Assembly (NCBI GenBank): GCA_902779945.1
Contig: CACZDN010000027.1
Location: 26,478-90,477, forward strand
Reading direction: 5' to 3'
DNA: 64,000 bases
From: Oscillospiraceae bacterium
GTDB lineage: Bacteria; Bacillota; Clostridia; Oscillospirales; Oscillospiraceae
Shown here: positions 15,916-23,416 of the stretch, in pieces
How the letters are laid out: every line of letters begins with the position of its first letter
How positions within the stretch are numbered: position 1 is the first letter of the stretch
Position numbers and translations under genes: made by a program
Notes under the pieces: model-generated
Told to the model about the DNA's origin: nothing
Database searches by the model: none
What the model saw: the letters and a program-made list of their open reading frames with translations, nothing else

Positions 15916-16979
15916 CAGTCGTGCTCCCCCTTCCGTGTAAAGATAATGGCGAGGAAGAAGGGCGCGCCGAGCAGCGACGTGATCGCGCCCACCGGCAGGG
16001 CCGAACCGTTGCCCATGCTGCGGGAGAGGGTATCGGCCAGCAGAAGCAGCACGCTCCCGCTCAGGGCCGAGGCCGGGACGGAGACGCGGTGATCCTGCCC
16101 CAAAAGACGTTTTGTCACATGGGGGCAGATGATGCCCACAAAGCCGATGATGCCGAGGAAGGACACGCACACCGCCGTGATGACGGAGGCCAGCAGCATG
16201 GACACGAAGCGGAGCCTGTCCACCGCCACGCCCATGCTCCTGGCCGCGGCGTCGCCGCTCAGAAGGGCGTTGAACTGCCAGCTCATAAGCGTGAAGAACA
16301 GAAGTCCCGCCAGCACCACGACCGCCATGATGCAGTCCGTGCGGTAGGTGGCACGGCCCAGGTCGCCGAAGGTCCAGATCACCGCGGCGGAGAGGCCGAC
16401 GTCGGTGGCGTAAAACTGCAGAATCGTGGTCGCCGCCGTCCACACGGAGCCGATGGCGATACCCGCCAGCACCACCACGCCCGGCTGGAAGGCCCGCAGG
16501 CGGCAGAGGCCGAGGATCAGCAGGATCGAGACCGTGGAAAACAGGAACGCCATCAGGGACGTGGCATAGGGATTGGCACCCACGGTATAGCTCGACAAGT
16601 GGTTTCCCGTATCCAGAAAGCCGCCGGCAAAGGCGATGATGGAGAGATTCGCGCCGAACACCGCCGCGTTGGACACGCCCAGCGTGGAGGGCGAGGCCAT
16701 GGGGTTATTGAGGTCGGTCTGCATGATGAGGCCTGAGATCGACAGACCCGCCCCGGCGATGATGGCCGCCAGCACGCGCGGAATGCGGATGTTCCAGATG
16801 ATGCGCACCTGGGCGGCACTCCCCTTTTTTGCAAGAGCCGCAAAGCACTCCGCAACAGTCATATGAGAAGAACCCACGAACAGGCACACAAAGGCCAGCA
16901 CGATCACCGCCAAAGTGAGCAGGATCAGTGCCGTTCGGTTTCGTCTTCTGTTTTTGGTCAGATCAGATTGCACTCTCAT
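15915..16979 (-). CDS. FecCD-family ABC transporter permease
   Basis: 354 aa from ATG 16979, with about nine to ten membrane segments. IIWNIRIPRVLAAIIAGAGL is the FecCD N-terminal hallmark, GLIMQTDLNNPMASPSTLGV follows it, and FLGIIGFVGIICPHVTKRLL is the loop that docks the ATPase. The start has a distant GAGAGG site. The longer frame to 17075 covers the leader hairpin and is less likely. Only one permease gene is present, so the transporter is a homodimer. Confidence 0.93.
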   Translation of the reverse strand: MRVQSDLTKNRRRNRTALILLTLAVIVLAFVCLFVGSSHMTVAECFAALAKKGSAAQVRIIWNIRIPRVLAAIIAGAGLSISGLIMQTDLNNPMASPSTLGVSNAAVFGANLSIIAFAGGFLDTGNHLSSYTVGANPYATSLMAFLFSTVSILLILGLCRLRAFQPGVVVLAGIAIGSVWTAATTILQFYATDVGLSAAVIWTFGDLGRATYRTDCIMAVVVLAGLLFFTLMSWQFNALLSGDAAARSMGVAVDRLRFVSMLLASVITAVCVSFLGIIGFVGIICPHVTKRLLGQDHRVSVPASALSGSVLLLLADTLSRSMGNGSALPVGAITSLLGAPFFLAIIFTRKGEHD

Positions 16980-17015
16980 GAGGACATGATATCCTCTCGG
17001 GATCGGCTCCACAAG

Positions 17016-17031
17016 CCCCCCGGGGGGATAT
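17016..17031. promoter_or_regulatory. C-tract/G-tract palindrome 1 (candidate CsoR-family operator)
   Basis: CCCCCCGGGGGGATAT lies in the 5' leader of the FecCD permease gene. It is the same motif as at 17214, 17257, 17401 and 17437. Confidence 0.55.
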
Positions 17032-17049
17032 TTTTTGAAGAAAAACCAT

Positions 17050-17190
17050 GATAACGCCCTCCGTGTGACCGGCACGGAGGGCTCAGCAAGAGAGATCTTT
17101 GATTGCCGTCACGCGCAGAGAGGTGTAAATGCACGTTGGGATGAGGGAGCCCCTGGCAATCATCAAGCATCTGATCTGCTGAAAGTATAG
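17050..17190 (-). promoter_or_regulatory. Promoter and structured leader of the FecBCD operon
   Basis: On the minus strand TTTCGC (17207-17212), 17 bp, then TATACT (17184-17189) makes a weak promoter. The ~200-nt leader contains a hairpin CCCTCCGTG/CACGGAGGG-like (17055-17080) followed by a short T-run before the start codon, which resembles an attenuator. I could not match it to a known riboswitch; the cobalamin-box GCCACTG is absent. Confidence 0.4.
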
Positions 17191-17213
17191 CAGAAAAACG
17201 CTCTGCGCGAAAG

Positions 17214-17229
17214 CCCCCGGGGGGGATAC
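17214..17229. promoter_or_regulatory. C-tract/G-tract palindrome 2
   Basis: CCCCCGGGGGGGATAC directly abuts the inferred -35 of the FecBCD promoter, a position suited to repression. Confidence 0.6.
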
Positions 17230-17256
17230 AAATTACACTTTTTTGATGTCGCCGCC

Positions 17257-17275
17257 GTATCCCCCTCCGGGGTTA
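17257..17275. promoter_or_regulatory. C-tract/G-tract palindrome 3
   Basis: GTATCCCCCTCCGGGGTTA; the inverse reads TAACCCCGGAGGGGGATAC. It lies 28 bp from palindrome 2, between the two divergent units. Confidence 0.6.
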
Positions 17276-17400
17276 TTTCAGGCATTTTGCTGATTTTTAG
17301 CCTGAATATGCAGCCTGGCTTCCCACTTTTTTGAATACCGAAGCTTCAACTCTGGCATTTTGGCGGGTGAGCTGCCCCCTTTTTCGTCACTTTGCTGATT

Positions 17401-17421
17401 TAACCCCGGCAGGGGGATGTA
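17401..17421. promoter_or_regulatory. C-tract/G-tract palindrome 4
   Basis: TAACCCCGGCAGGGGGATGT on the plus strand lies upstream of the CsoR-like gene, 16 bp before palindrome 5. Confidence 0.6.
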
Positions 17422-17436
17422 TTCGGTACCAATTCT

Positions 17437-17455
17437 GTATCCCCCCACCGGGGTT
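17437..17455. promoter_or_regulatory. C-tract/G-tract palindrome 5
   Basis: GTATCCCCCCACCGGGGTT, inverse orientation to palindrome 4. It lies 34 bp before the MITE that separates the operators from the CsoR-like gene. Confidence 0.6.
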
Positions 17456-17488
17456 GTGGACTTTCCCTGAGACAGCTACAATAGCGTT

Positions 17489-17651
17489 AAGGCAACACCG
17501 CACAATTCGGCGAGAGCAAATTCCGAGAAAAATTGGGTTCTGACGATGGCATTTTTTTGCAGGAATACTTTGTGTATTGCAAGAAAAAGTGACGAAGTCA
17601 GGGCGCAATTTTTCCGGGAGGCGCCGATGGCGGATTGTGCGGTGTTGCCTT
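17489..17651 (+). repeat. MITE-like repeat, copy 2 (full length, ATAC subfamily)
   Basis: 163 bp with perfect 14-bp ends AAGGCAACACCGCA / TGCGGTGTTGCCTT and flanking TT/AA, so TA is present on both sides. It ends 3 bp before the first possible ATG of the CsoR-like gene and therefore forms its 5' leader. Confidence 0.93.
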
Positions 17652-17654
17652 AAA

Positions 17655-17960
17655 ATGGAAAGCGAGAACTGCCCAATGGACAACAGGAAAAAGCCCGCGC
17701 AGTACGATGCGCATTATATGTCAAGTCGTATGTCACGCACCATCGGCCATATGAAGCTCGTGCGCAGCATGGTCGAGGAAGGTGTGGACTGTACCGAAGT
17801 TCTGATACAGCTTGCCTCTGTGCGCGGACAGCTTGACAGCATCTGCAGCAGTTTCATGTCTCAGTATGCCGAGCAGTTTGCCGAGGAATACCGCAAAACC
17901 GGAGATACGGCACTGATCGAGGCCTTCAAGGCAGAACTCAACCGCGCGATAAGACAATAG
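17655..17960 (+). CDS. CsoR/RcnR/FrmR-family metal-sensing repressor
   Basis: About 101 aa, four-helix DUF156 type. MSRTIGHMKLVRSMVEEGVD, then CTEVLIQLASVRGQLDSI, contains the conserved Cys and the QLASVRG motif of the family. The usual second-helix His ligands are replaced (SSFMSQYAEQFAEE), so the metal or ligand set may differ from RcnR and CsoR. ATG 17655 lies right after a MITE; ATG 17676 is an alternative start and lacks the MITE problem. Five C/G-tract palindromes upstream match the operator style of this family. It probably represses itself, the two membrane genes downstream and the divergent importer. Confidence 0.8.
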   Translation: MESENCPMDNRKKPAQYDAHYMSSRMSRTIGHMKLVRSMVEEGVDCTEVLIQLASVRGQLDSICSSFMSQYAEQFAEEYRKTGDTALIEAFKAELNRAIRQ

Positions 17961-18013
17961 TGCACAGCGGCAGTCAGCCGTTTGCAAATAAAACCATTTG
18001 GGAGGAACATAGT

Positions 18014-18430
18014 ATGGCATGTTTTCTGGTTTCCGCCGCTGAGGCCGTTGTGGTCACTGCGGCCGCACAGATTACGAAAAACAACGAGATGAAGGCCGAC
18101 TCTCAGAAGCTGGCGAAGAAAGCCGCTGTCGAGACCAGGCAGGAGAAGCATCTCCCCTGGAGCAAGAAGCTCATGATCCTCGCGCAGCTTCTGTGGGGCG
18201 GCGCGTTCCTGCTCTGCTTTGAGCACATCTGGCACGGTGAAGTCGTCCCATGGTTCCCGTTCCTGACAGCGATGAATGATCCCGGTGACACAGCGGAGAT
18301 GCTGCACGAGATGAGCACCATCGGCGTCACCATGGCGATCATTGTAACCGTCACATGGGCGATCATGATGTTTGTCACCGACAGGATCATGGAACGTCCG
18401 GATACGAAGCCGCAGAAGACCGCCGCGTAA
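18014..18430 (+). CDS. Small membrane protein downstream of the CsoR-like gene
   Basis: 138 aa. GGGAGGAACATAGT gives a clear ribosome site before ATG 18014. An amphipathic N-terminus (MACFLVSAAEAVVVTAAAQI) is followed by a charged linker and two membrane segments (~55-75 and ~100-122). I do not recognise a named family. HIWHGE between the helices offers His residues that could bind metal. The next gene starts 13 bp downstream, so both are co-transcribed with the regulator. Confidence 0.75.
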   Translation: MACFLVSAAEAVVVTAAAQITKNNEMKADSQKLAKKAAVETRQEKHLPWSKKLMILAQLLWGGAFLLCFEHIWHGEVVPWFPFLTAMNDPGDTAEMLHEMSTIGVTMAIIVTVTWAIMMFVTDRIMERPDTKPQKTAA

Positions 18431-18442
18431 GGAGGAAACGAC

Positions 18443-18763
18443 ATGACACTTCTTATCTGTGTATTTGCGGCGATTATCGCCACAGTCAAGTGGTATCAGC
18501 GCAAGGATGACAGCATGATGCCTGGCGTCCCCTGCGTGCTCTTCTGGGGCGCCTCCCTCATGTGGCTGGGCGACGCGATCTTTGAGTATGCGGAGCTCGG
18601 CACGGAGTACTTCGCTCCTGCCGCTGAGGATATGCTTAACGACGCCTTCCTCGGCCTCTCCGTTGTGGCTCTCGGCCTGATTCTCTGGCTCGTGATCCTG
18701 CTCATCAAGGACCCCAAGGACGTCGTCAAGGCGAGCCTGCGGAAGAAAGCGGCAAGCAAATAA
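18443..18763 (+). CDS. Small membrane protein, second of the CsoR-linked pair
   Basis: 106 aa with three predicted membrane segments: MTLLICVFAAIIATVKWY, PGVPCVLFWGASLMWLGDAI and LGLSVVALGLILWLVILLI. The C-terminus is basic (KASLRKKAASK). AAGGAGGAAACGAC precedes the ATG. No family was recognised. A terminator follows, so the unit is regulator plus two membrane proteins. Confidence 0.75.
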   Translation: MTLLICVFAAIIATVKWYQRKDDSMMPGVPCVLFWGASLMWLGDAIFEYAELGTEYFAPAAEDMLNDAFLGLSVVALGLILWLVILLIKDPKDVVKASLRKKAASK

Positions 18764-18778
18764 TCTGAAATGCAAAAA

Positions 18779-18815
18779 GTGTCGGGTACTGTTCAGAATG
18801 GACAGTACCCGGCAC
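18779..18815 (+). terminator. Terminator of the CsoR-membrane protein unit
   Basis: GTGTCGGGTACTGT, nine loop bases, ACAGTACCCGGCAC form a 14-bp stem with one G-T pair, 15 bp after the stop codon. Confidence 0.75.
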
Positions 18816-18839
18816 ATTGTGATTCTTGCAGTTTTTCTC

Positions 18840-19090
18840 CGTTTTTCTTTTTCCCTGCATTTCAGGCAAGCATGCCCCTCCGAGCAGGAGGGGCATGCAG
18901 TTCTATATGGGGTTGACTCAGTCGATGTCGAGCTCGGCGGTGACCTCGCGGCAGTCGCAGGCGTGGGCGATCCGGTTATGGACGTCGGCTTTGAAGATCA
19001 TGCTCATTTCAAGGAAGGAGCAGAAGACAGCGCCATACTGTTGTAGTCAAAAACGGGGGCCCTCGACAAATCAGGCTTCCGGGGGCTGAA
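18840..19090. other. Intergenic stretch with possible gene debris
   Basis: It holds a small hairpin CCCCTCC-GAGCA-GGAGGGG (18876-18894). On the minus strand a 29-codon open piece (MSMIFKADVHNRIAHACDCR, then EVTAELDID) lies at ~18916-19006. I recognise nothing certain; it may be the tail of a lost gene. Confidence 0.3.
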
Positions 19091-19708
19091 TCACTGACTT
19101 ATGGCAATACCGCATAATTCGGCAAGAGCAGATCCTGAGAAAATTTGGGTTCTGATAAAGGCACTTTTTCGCAGATGTACTTTGTGTACCTCAAGAACCT
19201 GCCCGACGGCAGGATGCTCCGGCCTCTCCCCGGCTGCCGTGACGCCGCCCATGAAGACAGTCCCGGCAAGGCGCGCCCGCTCGAAGCATTCGACCCAGCC
19301 CTCAAGGCCGCTGACGGCGCGCTGCGGGACATGCTCCTCATCCTCGGCGGCAGCGGTCAGCAGATACACGTCGCGAAAAGTGTAATCGCTCGGAAAGAGC
19401 GGATTGAGCCGGTCGAGCAGGGTCTTGAGCTGACCCGACATCTCATAGTAATAGATCGGCGTGGCGAAAACCAGCACGTCAGCATGGAGCGCCTTTTGGC
19501 AAATCTCATCCGCATCGTCGCGGATCACGCAGCGCAGCTTCTCCTGGCACACAAAGCAGCCCCGGCAGAAGTTCACCGTCCTGCCGCGAAGGGAGACCAC
19601 TTCCGTCTCGTGGCCGGCGGCCTGCGCACCTTCGGCAAAGGCTTCTGCAAGAGCTTCCGAGTTGCTGTGCGCCCGAGGGCTTGTCGATACGATCAATACT
19701 TTTTTCAT
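19091..19708 (-). CDS. Flavodoxin family protein (WrbA/NADPH-FMN reductase), C-terminus replaced by a MITE fragment
   Basis: 205 aa. VLIVSTSPRAHSNSEALAEA is the FMN phosphate loop, FCRGCFVCQEKLRCVIRDDA the Cys-containing loop of this subgroup and VFATPIYYYEMSGQLKTLLD the second flavin loop. From about residue 175 (after EHPAVGQVLE) the reading enters a partial MITE (VHKVHLRKSAFIRTQIF...). The last helix of the family is lost, and the element itself lacks its right half, so a deletion followed insertion. It may be inactive. It is the last gene of the 21492 unit. Confidence 0.75.
   Translation of the reverse strand: MKKVLIVSTSPRAHSNSEALAEAFAEGAQAAGHETEVVSLRGRTVNFCRGCFVCQEKLRCVIRDDADEICQKALHADVLVFATPIYYYEMSGQLKTLLDRLNPLFPSDYTFRDVYLLTAAAEDEEHVPQRAVSGLEGWVECFERARLAGTVFMGGVTAAGERPEHPAVGQVLEVHKVHLRKSAFIRTQIFSGSALAELCGIAISQ
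19101..19197 (+). repeat. MITE-like repeat, copy 3 (left half only)
   Basis: It starts TTATGGCAATACCGCATAAT and stops after GTACTTTGTGTACCTCAAGA. It is joined directly to flavodoxin coding sequence. The right terminal repeat is absent. Confidence 0.85.
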
Positions 19709-20247
19709 GTTTCCTTCCCCTGTTCCAAAGATAATGTGATGACAACATCGCCGTTTGCGAGAAGCTCAGTCAGGTCCCCGGCCGACGCGTCCGTGATATG
19801 GCCGAGGCGGGTATAGGCCCATGTGTTTGAGCCGTAAAAAACAACGATCTGACTGCCGGAGTAGAGCACGATATCCCCGGCCTGTGTTGTGGTCTGCACA
19901 TCGTTTCTCGGCAGACCTGTCCCAAGGGAGCCAACCTGCTCAAAGCCGCCGTACATGGACATCTGCACGCTCAGCGAGGTTGCGGAAGCGAGGTCGCGCA
20001 GCGCCGCGACCGAGTCGTTTTCTTCCCAGTCTACCATGACCTCCGTGTCGTCGATATACAATCGCAGGGTCTTCTGCATCGCTGCTTCGCCTCCGTTTTC
20101 GTTCACAGCCGCGGGGACGTTCTCTGCTTCGGCCGCGCGCACGGGCTGCGCCGCCTCGGCCCGCGTTTCCGCTGCGCCGCAGGCGGGGAGGCAGAGCATG
20201 AGCAGCACCGCTCCGAGAGAGCTGAGTACAAATAAGCCTTTGTTCAT
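19705..20247 (-). CDS. Lipoprotein with cyclophilin-like domain
   Basis: 180 aa. The LPAC lipobox after a hydrophobic stretch marks a membrane-anchored lipoprotein, followed by an Ala/Glu-rich linker. From residue ~60 the sequence (LRLYIDDTEVMVDWEENDSV, then YGGFEQVGSLGTGLP, DIVLYSGSQIVVFYGSNTWAYTRLG) matches the cyclophilin-like fold protein of flavodoxin clusters. It is coupled by 4-bp overlaps on both sides. Its role is unknown; its repeated pairing with flavodoxins suggests a redox or ligand-holding function. Confidence 0.82.
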   Translation of the reverse strand: MNKGLFVLSSLGAVLLMLCLPACGAAETRAEAAQPVRAAEAENVPAAVNENGGEAAMQKTLRLYIDDTEVMVDWEENDSVAALRDLASATSLSVQMSMYGGFEQVGSLGTGLPRNDVQTTTQAGDIVLYSGSQIVVFYGSNTWAYTRLGHITDASAGDLTELLANGDVVITLSLEQGKET

Positions 20248-21263
20248 GCTTCGTCTCCGCGCTCCTTTTTCAGCCAGGCGGCAAAGAAGCTCTCGATCTT
20301 ATCAAAGGGGATCGCGCCCTTTCCGCCGCCGTCGTAGAGGTCGGTATGCACGGCGCCGGGAATGATCATCAGCTCCTTGTTGTCCGTGTATTTGCTGCCG
20401 TTTGTCATGTTCGCGTAGGCGTCGCGGCTGAAGTAGCAGGAATGGGCCTTCTCACCGTGGATCAGTAAAACGGCGCTGCGGATCTCATTGGAATATTGAA
20501 GAATGGGCTGGTTGACAAAGCTCTCGCAGCCGATGACGTTCCAGCCGCCGTTGGAGTTGAGAGAGCGGGGATGGTAGCCGCGCGGGGTCTTGTAGTAATC
20601 GTAGTAGTCCTTGACGAAGAAGGGGGCGTCCTCCGGCAGCGGATCGACCACGCCGCCGCCGAGCTTGTATTCTCCCGCCTTCAAATCGGCAAGACGCTGG
20701 GCGCACATGGCGGCCTTCATCTGATAGCGGGCCTCCTCGCTGTCGGCGGAATCGAAATAGCCCCTCGCGTTGACGCGGGTCATGTCGTACATGGTGGAGG
20801 CGACCGTCGCCCTGACGCGGGTATCCAGCGCGGCGGCGTTCAGCGCCATGCCGCCCCAGCCGCAGATACCGATGATGCCGATGCGCCCGGCATCGACCCG
20901 CTCATGCAGGGACAGAAAATCCACCGCCGCCATGAAATCCTCGGTGTTGATGTCGGGCGAGGCCATATAGCGCACGTTCCCGCCGCTCTCGCCTGTAAAG
21001 GAGGGGTCGAAGGCCAGCGTGACAAAGCCGCGCTCGGCCATGGTCTGGGCGTAGAGGCCGGAGCACTGCTCCTTGACCGCGCCGAAGGGGCCGGAAACGG
21101 CAATCGCCGGGAGCCTGCCCGCCGCGCGTTTCGGAATGTACAGATCCGCCGCAAGCGTGATGCCGTAGCGGTTGATAAAGCTCACCTTGCTGTGGTTGAC
21201 CTTGTCGCTTTTGGGAAAGGTCTTGTCCCATTCCCGGGTCAGATTCAGGTTTTCAAGCTTCAT
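20244..21263 (-). CDS. Alpha/beta hydrolase (dienelactone-hydrolase-like, Cys nucleophile)
   Basis: 339 aa from ATG 21263 after AAGGAG; the frame to 21293 has no ribosome site. VSGPFGAVKEQ is the oxyanion region, GIIGICGWGGMALN the nucleophile elbow with Cys and PGAVHTDLYD the His. It has an intact C-terminus (FAAWLKKERG) that shows what the MITE-truncated paralogue at 4020 lost. The start overlaps the small upstream gene by 11 bp. Confidence 0.88.
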   Translation of the reverse strand: MKLENLNLTREWDKTFPKSDKVNHSKVSFINRYGITLAADLYIPKRAAGRLPAIAVSGPFGAVKEQCSGLYAQTMAERGFVTLAFDPSFTGESGGNVRYMASPDINTEDFMAAVDFLSLHERVDAGRIGIIGICGWGGMALNAAALDTRVRATVASTMYDMTRVNARGYFDSADSEEARYQMKAAMCAQRLADLKAGEYKLGGGVVDPLPEDAPFFVKDYYDYYKTPRGYHPRSLNSNGGWNVIGCESFVNQPILQYSNEIRSAVLLIHGEKAHSCYFSRDAYANMTNGSKYTDNKELMIIPGAVHTDLYDGGGKGAIPFDKIESFFAAWLKKERGDEA

Positions 21264-21492
21264 GGTGCGTTCTCCTTTGCATGTTTTTCGCATCGCGGAT
21301 CAGCATGTCCAGCCGATCCAGCTGTTTCTGCTTTTTGTGTATCTCCTCCAGCGCGTCGCAGCGGCAGGACCGGAGACAGCGGAGCAGCTCATCGACAGCG
21401 CCCTCCTGACAGAGCGTCTCAGCGCGGCGAATGGCGGCCGCACTGCATCCGGCGTCCTCCATGCATTCCCTGATTCGGGTACAGTCCCCCAT
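21253..21492 (-). CDS. Small conserved-looking helical protein
   Basis: 79 aa: CTRIRECMEDAGCSAAAIRR, then AETLCQEGAVDELLRCLRSC, RCDALEEIHKKQKQLDRLDM. It is helical with regularly placed Cys residues, similar in feel to the C-terminal part of small MerR-like proteins but without a DNA-binding domain. It is the first gene of the unit divergent from the second lysR, overlaps the hydrolase gene and is probably translated. Function unknown. Confidence 0.65.
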   Translation of the reverse strand: MGDCTRIRECMEDAGCSAAAIRRAETLCQEGAVDELLRCLRSCRCDALEEIHKKQKQLDRLDMLIRDAKNMQRRTHHEA

Positions 21493-21537
21493 CCTTCTTT
21501 GTCCTCCGCGGTTTTCTTGCGAACATAGAATAGCATC

Positions 21538-21582
21538 TTGCGATCCGCTCCGCTAATGGTTATAATGAATATCATGATATTC
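21538..21582 (+). promoter_or_regulatory. Promoter and palindromic operator of the second lysR
   Basis: TTGCGA (21538-21543), 17 bp, TATAAT (21561-21566), immediately followed by the perfect 16-bp palindrome GAATATCATGATATTC (21567-21582). It sits in the short divergent gap, so it probably serves both directions. Confidence 0.75.
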
Positions 21583-21611
21583 TTTTACAGCATATCAAAG
21601 GAGGACAGGCG

Positions 21612-22496
21612 ATGGATTTACGAACGCTGCGCTATTTTCTCGCCGTGGCGCGGGAGGAGAACATGTCCCGGGCCGCCGAGCAGCTCCATGTAACGCAGCC
21701 GACCCTCTCAAAGGCGCTGCGATCGCTGGAGGATGAGCTCGGGAAAAAGCTGTTCACGCGGCACAGCTTCTCCATTGCCCTTACGGAGGAAGGCGTTCTG
21801 CTCCGCAGCCGGGCCGAGGATCTTGTCTCCATGGCGGACAAGATCGAGCAGGAGTTTCTGTCTCTGGACGACATGTCCGGCGGCGATCTTTACTTCGGGC
21901 TTGCGGAGTCCTATCAGATCCGTTATCTGGCGAGGGAGATCCGGGAGTTCAGGAAGCTGGTTCCGAATCTTCGCTATCACATCACGAGCGGCGACACAGA
22001 GCAGGTGACGGAAAAGCTGGACAAGGGGCTGCTGGACTTTGCGGTTATCTGCGAAGCGCCGGACGAACGGAAGCATAACCATATCCTCTTTCCGGAAGCG
22101 GACTATTTCGGCGCCGTTATCCCGACGGACCTGGAGCTTGCCGGGAAAGCGTGCATCAGCGCCGACGACCTTGCAGGGCTGCCGCTGTTCACCTCCGAGC
22201 AGAGCTGGGAGAACGATATTCGCCCCTGGGCCGGGGACAGGTTCTCCGGCCTTCATCTCGAAGGCTCCTTCCGTCTTGCGTACAACGGTTCCATGTTTGC
22301 AAAGGAGGGTCTCGGGATCCTGCTGACGCTGAACAATCTGATCGACACCTCACCGGGAAGCGGTCTCGTTTTCAGACCGCTGTACCCTCATTTGGAGGTA
22401 AAGATGTACCTGATCTGGAATAAGTATCAAAGCTTCACCCCGATCGCGGAGCGCTTTCTGAGGCAGATACAAAGCTCTTTTGCAGGACACGGATGA
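21612..22496 (+). CDS. LysR-family transcriptional regulator (second)
   Basis: 294 aa. LRTLRYFLAVAREENMSRAA, then EQLHVTQPTLSKALRSLEDE, is the LysR winged helix. The effector domain runs from ~90. AAAGGAGGACAGGCG precedes the ATG. It is divergent from the small protein-hydrolase-lipoprotein-flavodoxin unit and probably regulates it through the 21567 palindrome. It does not share the TATAA-N7-TTATA box of the first LysR region. Confidence 0.92.
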   Translation: MDLRTLRYFLAVAREENMSRAAEQLHVTQPTLSKALRSLEDELGKKLFTRHSFSIALTEEGVLLRSRAEDLVSMADKIEQEFLSLDDMSGGDLYFGLAESYQIRYLAREIREFRKLVPNLRYHITSGDTEQVTEKLDKGLLDFAVICEAPDERKHNHILFPEADYFGAVIPTDLELAGKACISADDLAGLPLFTSEQSWENDIRPWAGDRFSGLHLEGSFRLAYNGSMFAKEGLGILLTLNNLIDTSPGSGLVFRPLYPHLEVKMYLIWNKYQSFTPIAERFLRQIQSSFAGHG

Positions 22497-22550
22497 CGCA
22501 AAACACCGGGGCAGCGACGCGCAATCCGCATACGGCATTGCCCCGGCCGA

Positions 22551-22596
22551 AAACGGCGATACCGGAGCTGACACTCCGGCACCGCCGTTTTATATT
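22551..22596 (+). terminator. Terminator behind the second lysR
   Basis: AAAACGGCGATACCGGAG, loop, CTCCGGCACCGCCGTTTT, then ATATTT. Long stem with T-run. Confidence 0.8.
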
Positions 22597-22686
22597 TGAT
22601 TCACAGGCCGCCGACCGCGTCAGGGGTCCGGGCCGCTGTCGCCGGGAAAGGCTGCAGCGAGCGCCGGTCCCCTGCTTTTCCGCTTC

Positions 22687-22799
22687 AGGCAACACCGCAT
22701 AATTCGGCGAGAGCGAATCCTGAGAAAATTTGGGTTCTGATGAAGGCATTTTTTTGCAGGAATACTTTGTGTATTTCAAGAAAAATGCGGTGTTGCCTT
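22687..22799 (+). repeat. MITE-like repeat, copy 4 (internal deletion)
   Basis: Both terminal repeats are present (AGGCAACACCGCA, TGCGGTGTTGCCTT), but about 50 bp after the central hairpin are lost. The flanks are TTC on both sides rather than TA. Confidence 0.88.
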
Positions 22800-22885
22800 C
22801 ATGCAGATGCTGCACCGAGGGGCACCCGCGCGTTTTCCGGAAAAAGCGCCGGAACACCCGCTCATGATCGGCGCCTGTCTCTTCG

Positions 22886-23365
22886 TTATTCCAGGCCCAG
22901 AGCGGTGATCCATTCCTTCAGCTCCCGCTCCGAGGCGCGGGCGGAGAAGCGCCTGCCCGCAGGGACCTGCGCGCCCTTCGCCAGCGCTGCGATCCGTTCC
23001 TGTCCCTCGCCGAGCTGGCTGCCGCCGGAGGTGAAGAAGGGGACGATCGTCTTGCCGGAAAAATCATAGGCGTCCAGGAAGCTGTCGATGATGCTGGGCT
23101 CACGGTACCACCAGATGGGAAAACCCAGGAAAATGACGTCTGCTTCCCCAACGGGCGCGGCAGTATCGGCAAGCGCCGGTCGGCAGCTCTTGTCCTGCAT
23201 CTCCACGGTGCTGCGGGCCTTCTTGTCCATCCAGTTCAGGTCACGCCGTTCATAGGGGACGGCGGGCTTGATTTCATACAGTTCGGCGTTCGCCGCTGCG
23301 GCGAGCGTATTGGCCAGCCTGGCAGTGCTGCCGCCGGCGGAGAAACAGGCAACCAGTGTTTTCAT
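22886..23365 (-). CDS. Flavodoxin
   Basis: 159 aa. TLVACFSAGGSTARLANTLA is the FMN loop, FLGFPIWWYREPSIIDSFLD the second, and GKTIVPFFTSGGSQLG the third. LKEWITALGLE is the closing helix. It is the last of three minus-strand genes (flavodoxin 24703, HD-GYP 23417, this one) with a 51-bp gap upstream. Confidence 0.92.
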   Translation of the reverse strand: MKTLVACFSAGGSTARLANTLAAAANAELYEIKPAVPYERRDLNWMDKKARSTVEMQDKSCRPALADTAAPVGEADVIFLGFPIWWYREPSIIDSFLDAYDFSGKTIVPFFTSGGSQLGEGQERIAALAKGAQVPAGRRFSARASERELKEWITALGLE

Positions 23366-23416
23366 TTGTTGTACTCCCTTCCTGCTGTTTTTCAGAATTG
23401 TTTTGACACTGCCGCA

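Noticed and set aside
15916-16443. N-terminal extension of the importer ATPase
   Set aside because: The extra 176 codons lie in the wrong frame of the permease gene. The family start is ATG 15915.
17050-17190. Cobalamin or Moco riboswitch ahead of the importer
   Set aside because: The leader is structured, but I could not find the conserved boxes of either class. Only a possible attenuator is kept.
22435-22857. 140-codon minus-strand frame overlapping the second lysR end
   Set aside because: It is built from MITE sequence and antisense lysR sequence.
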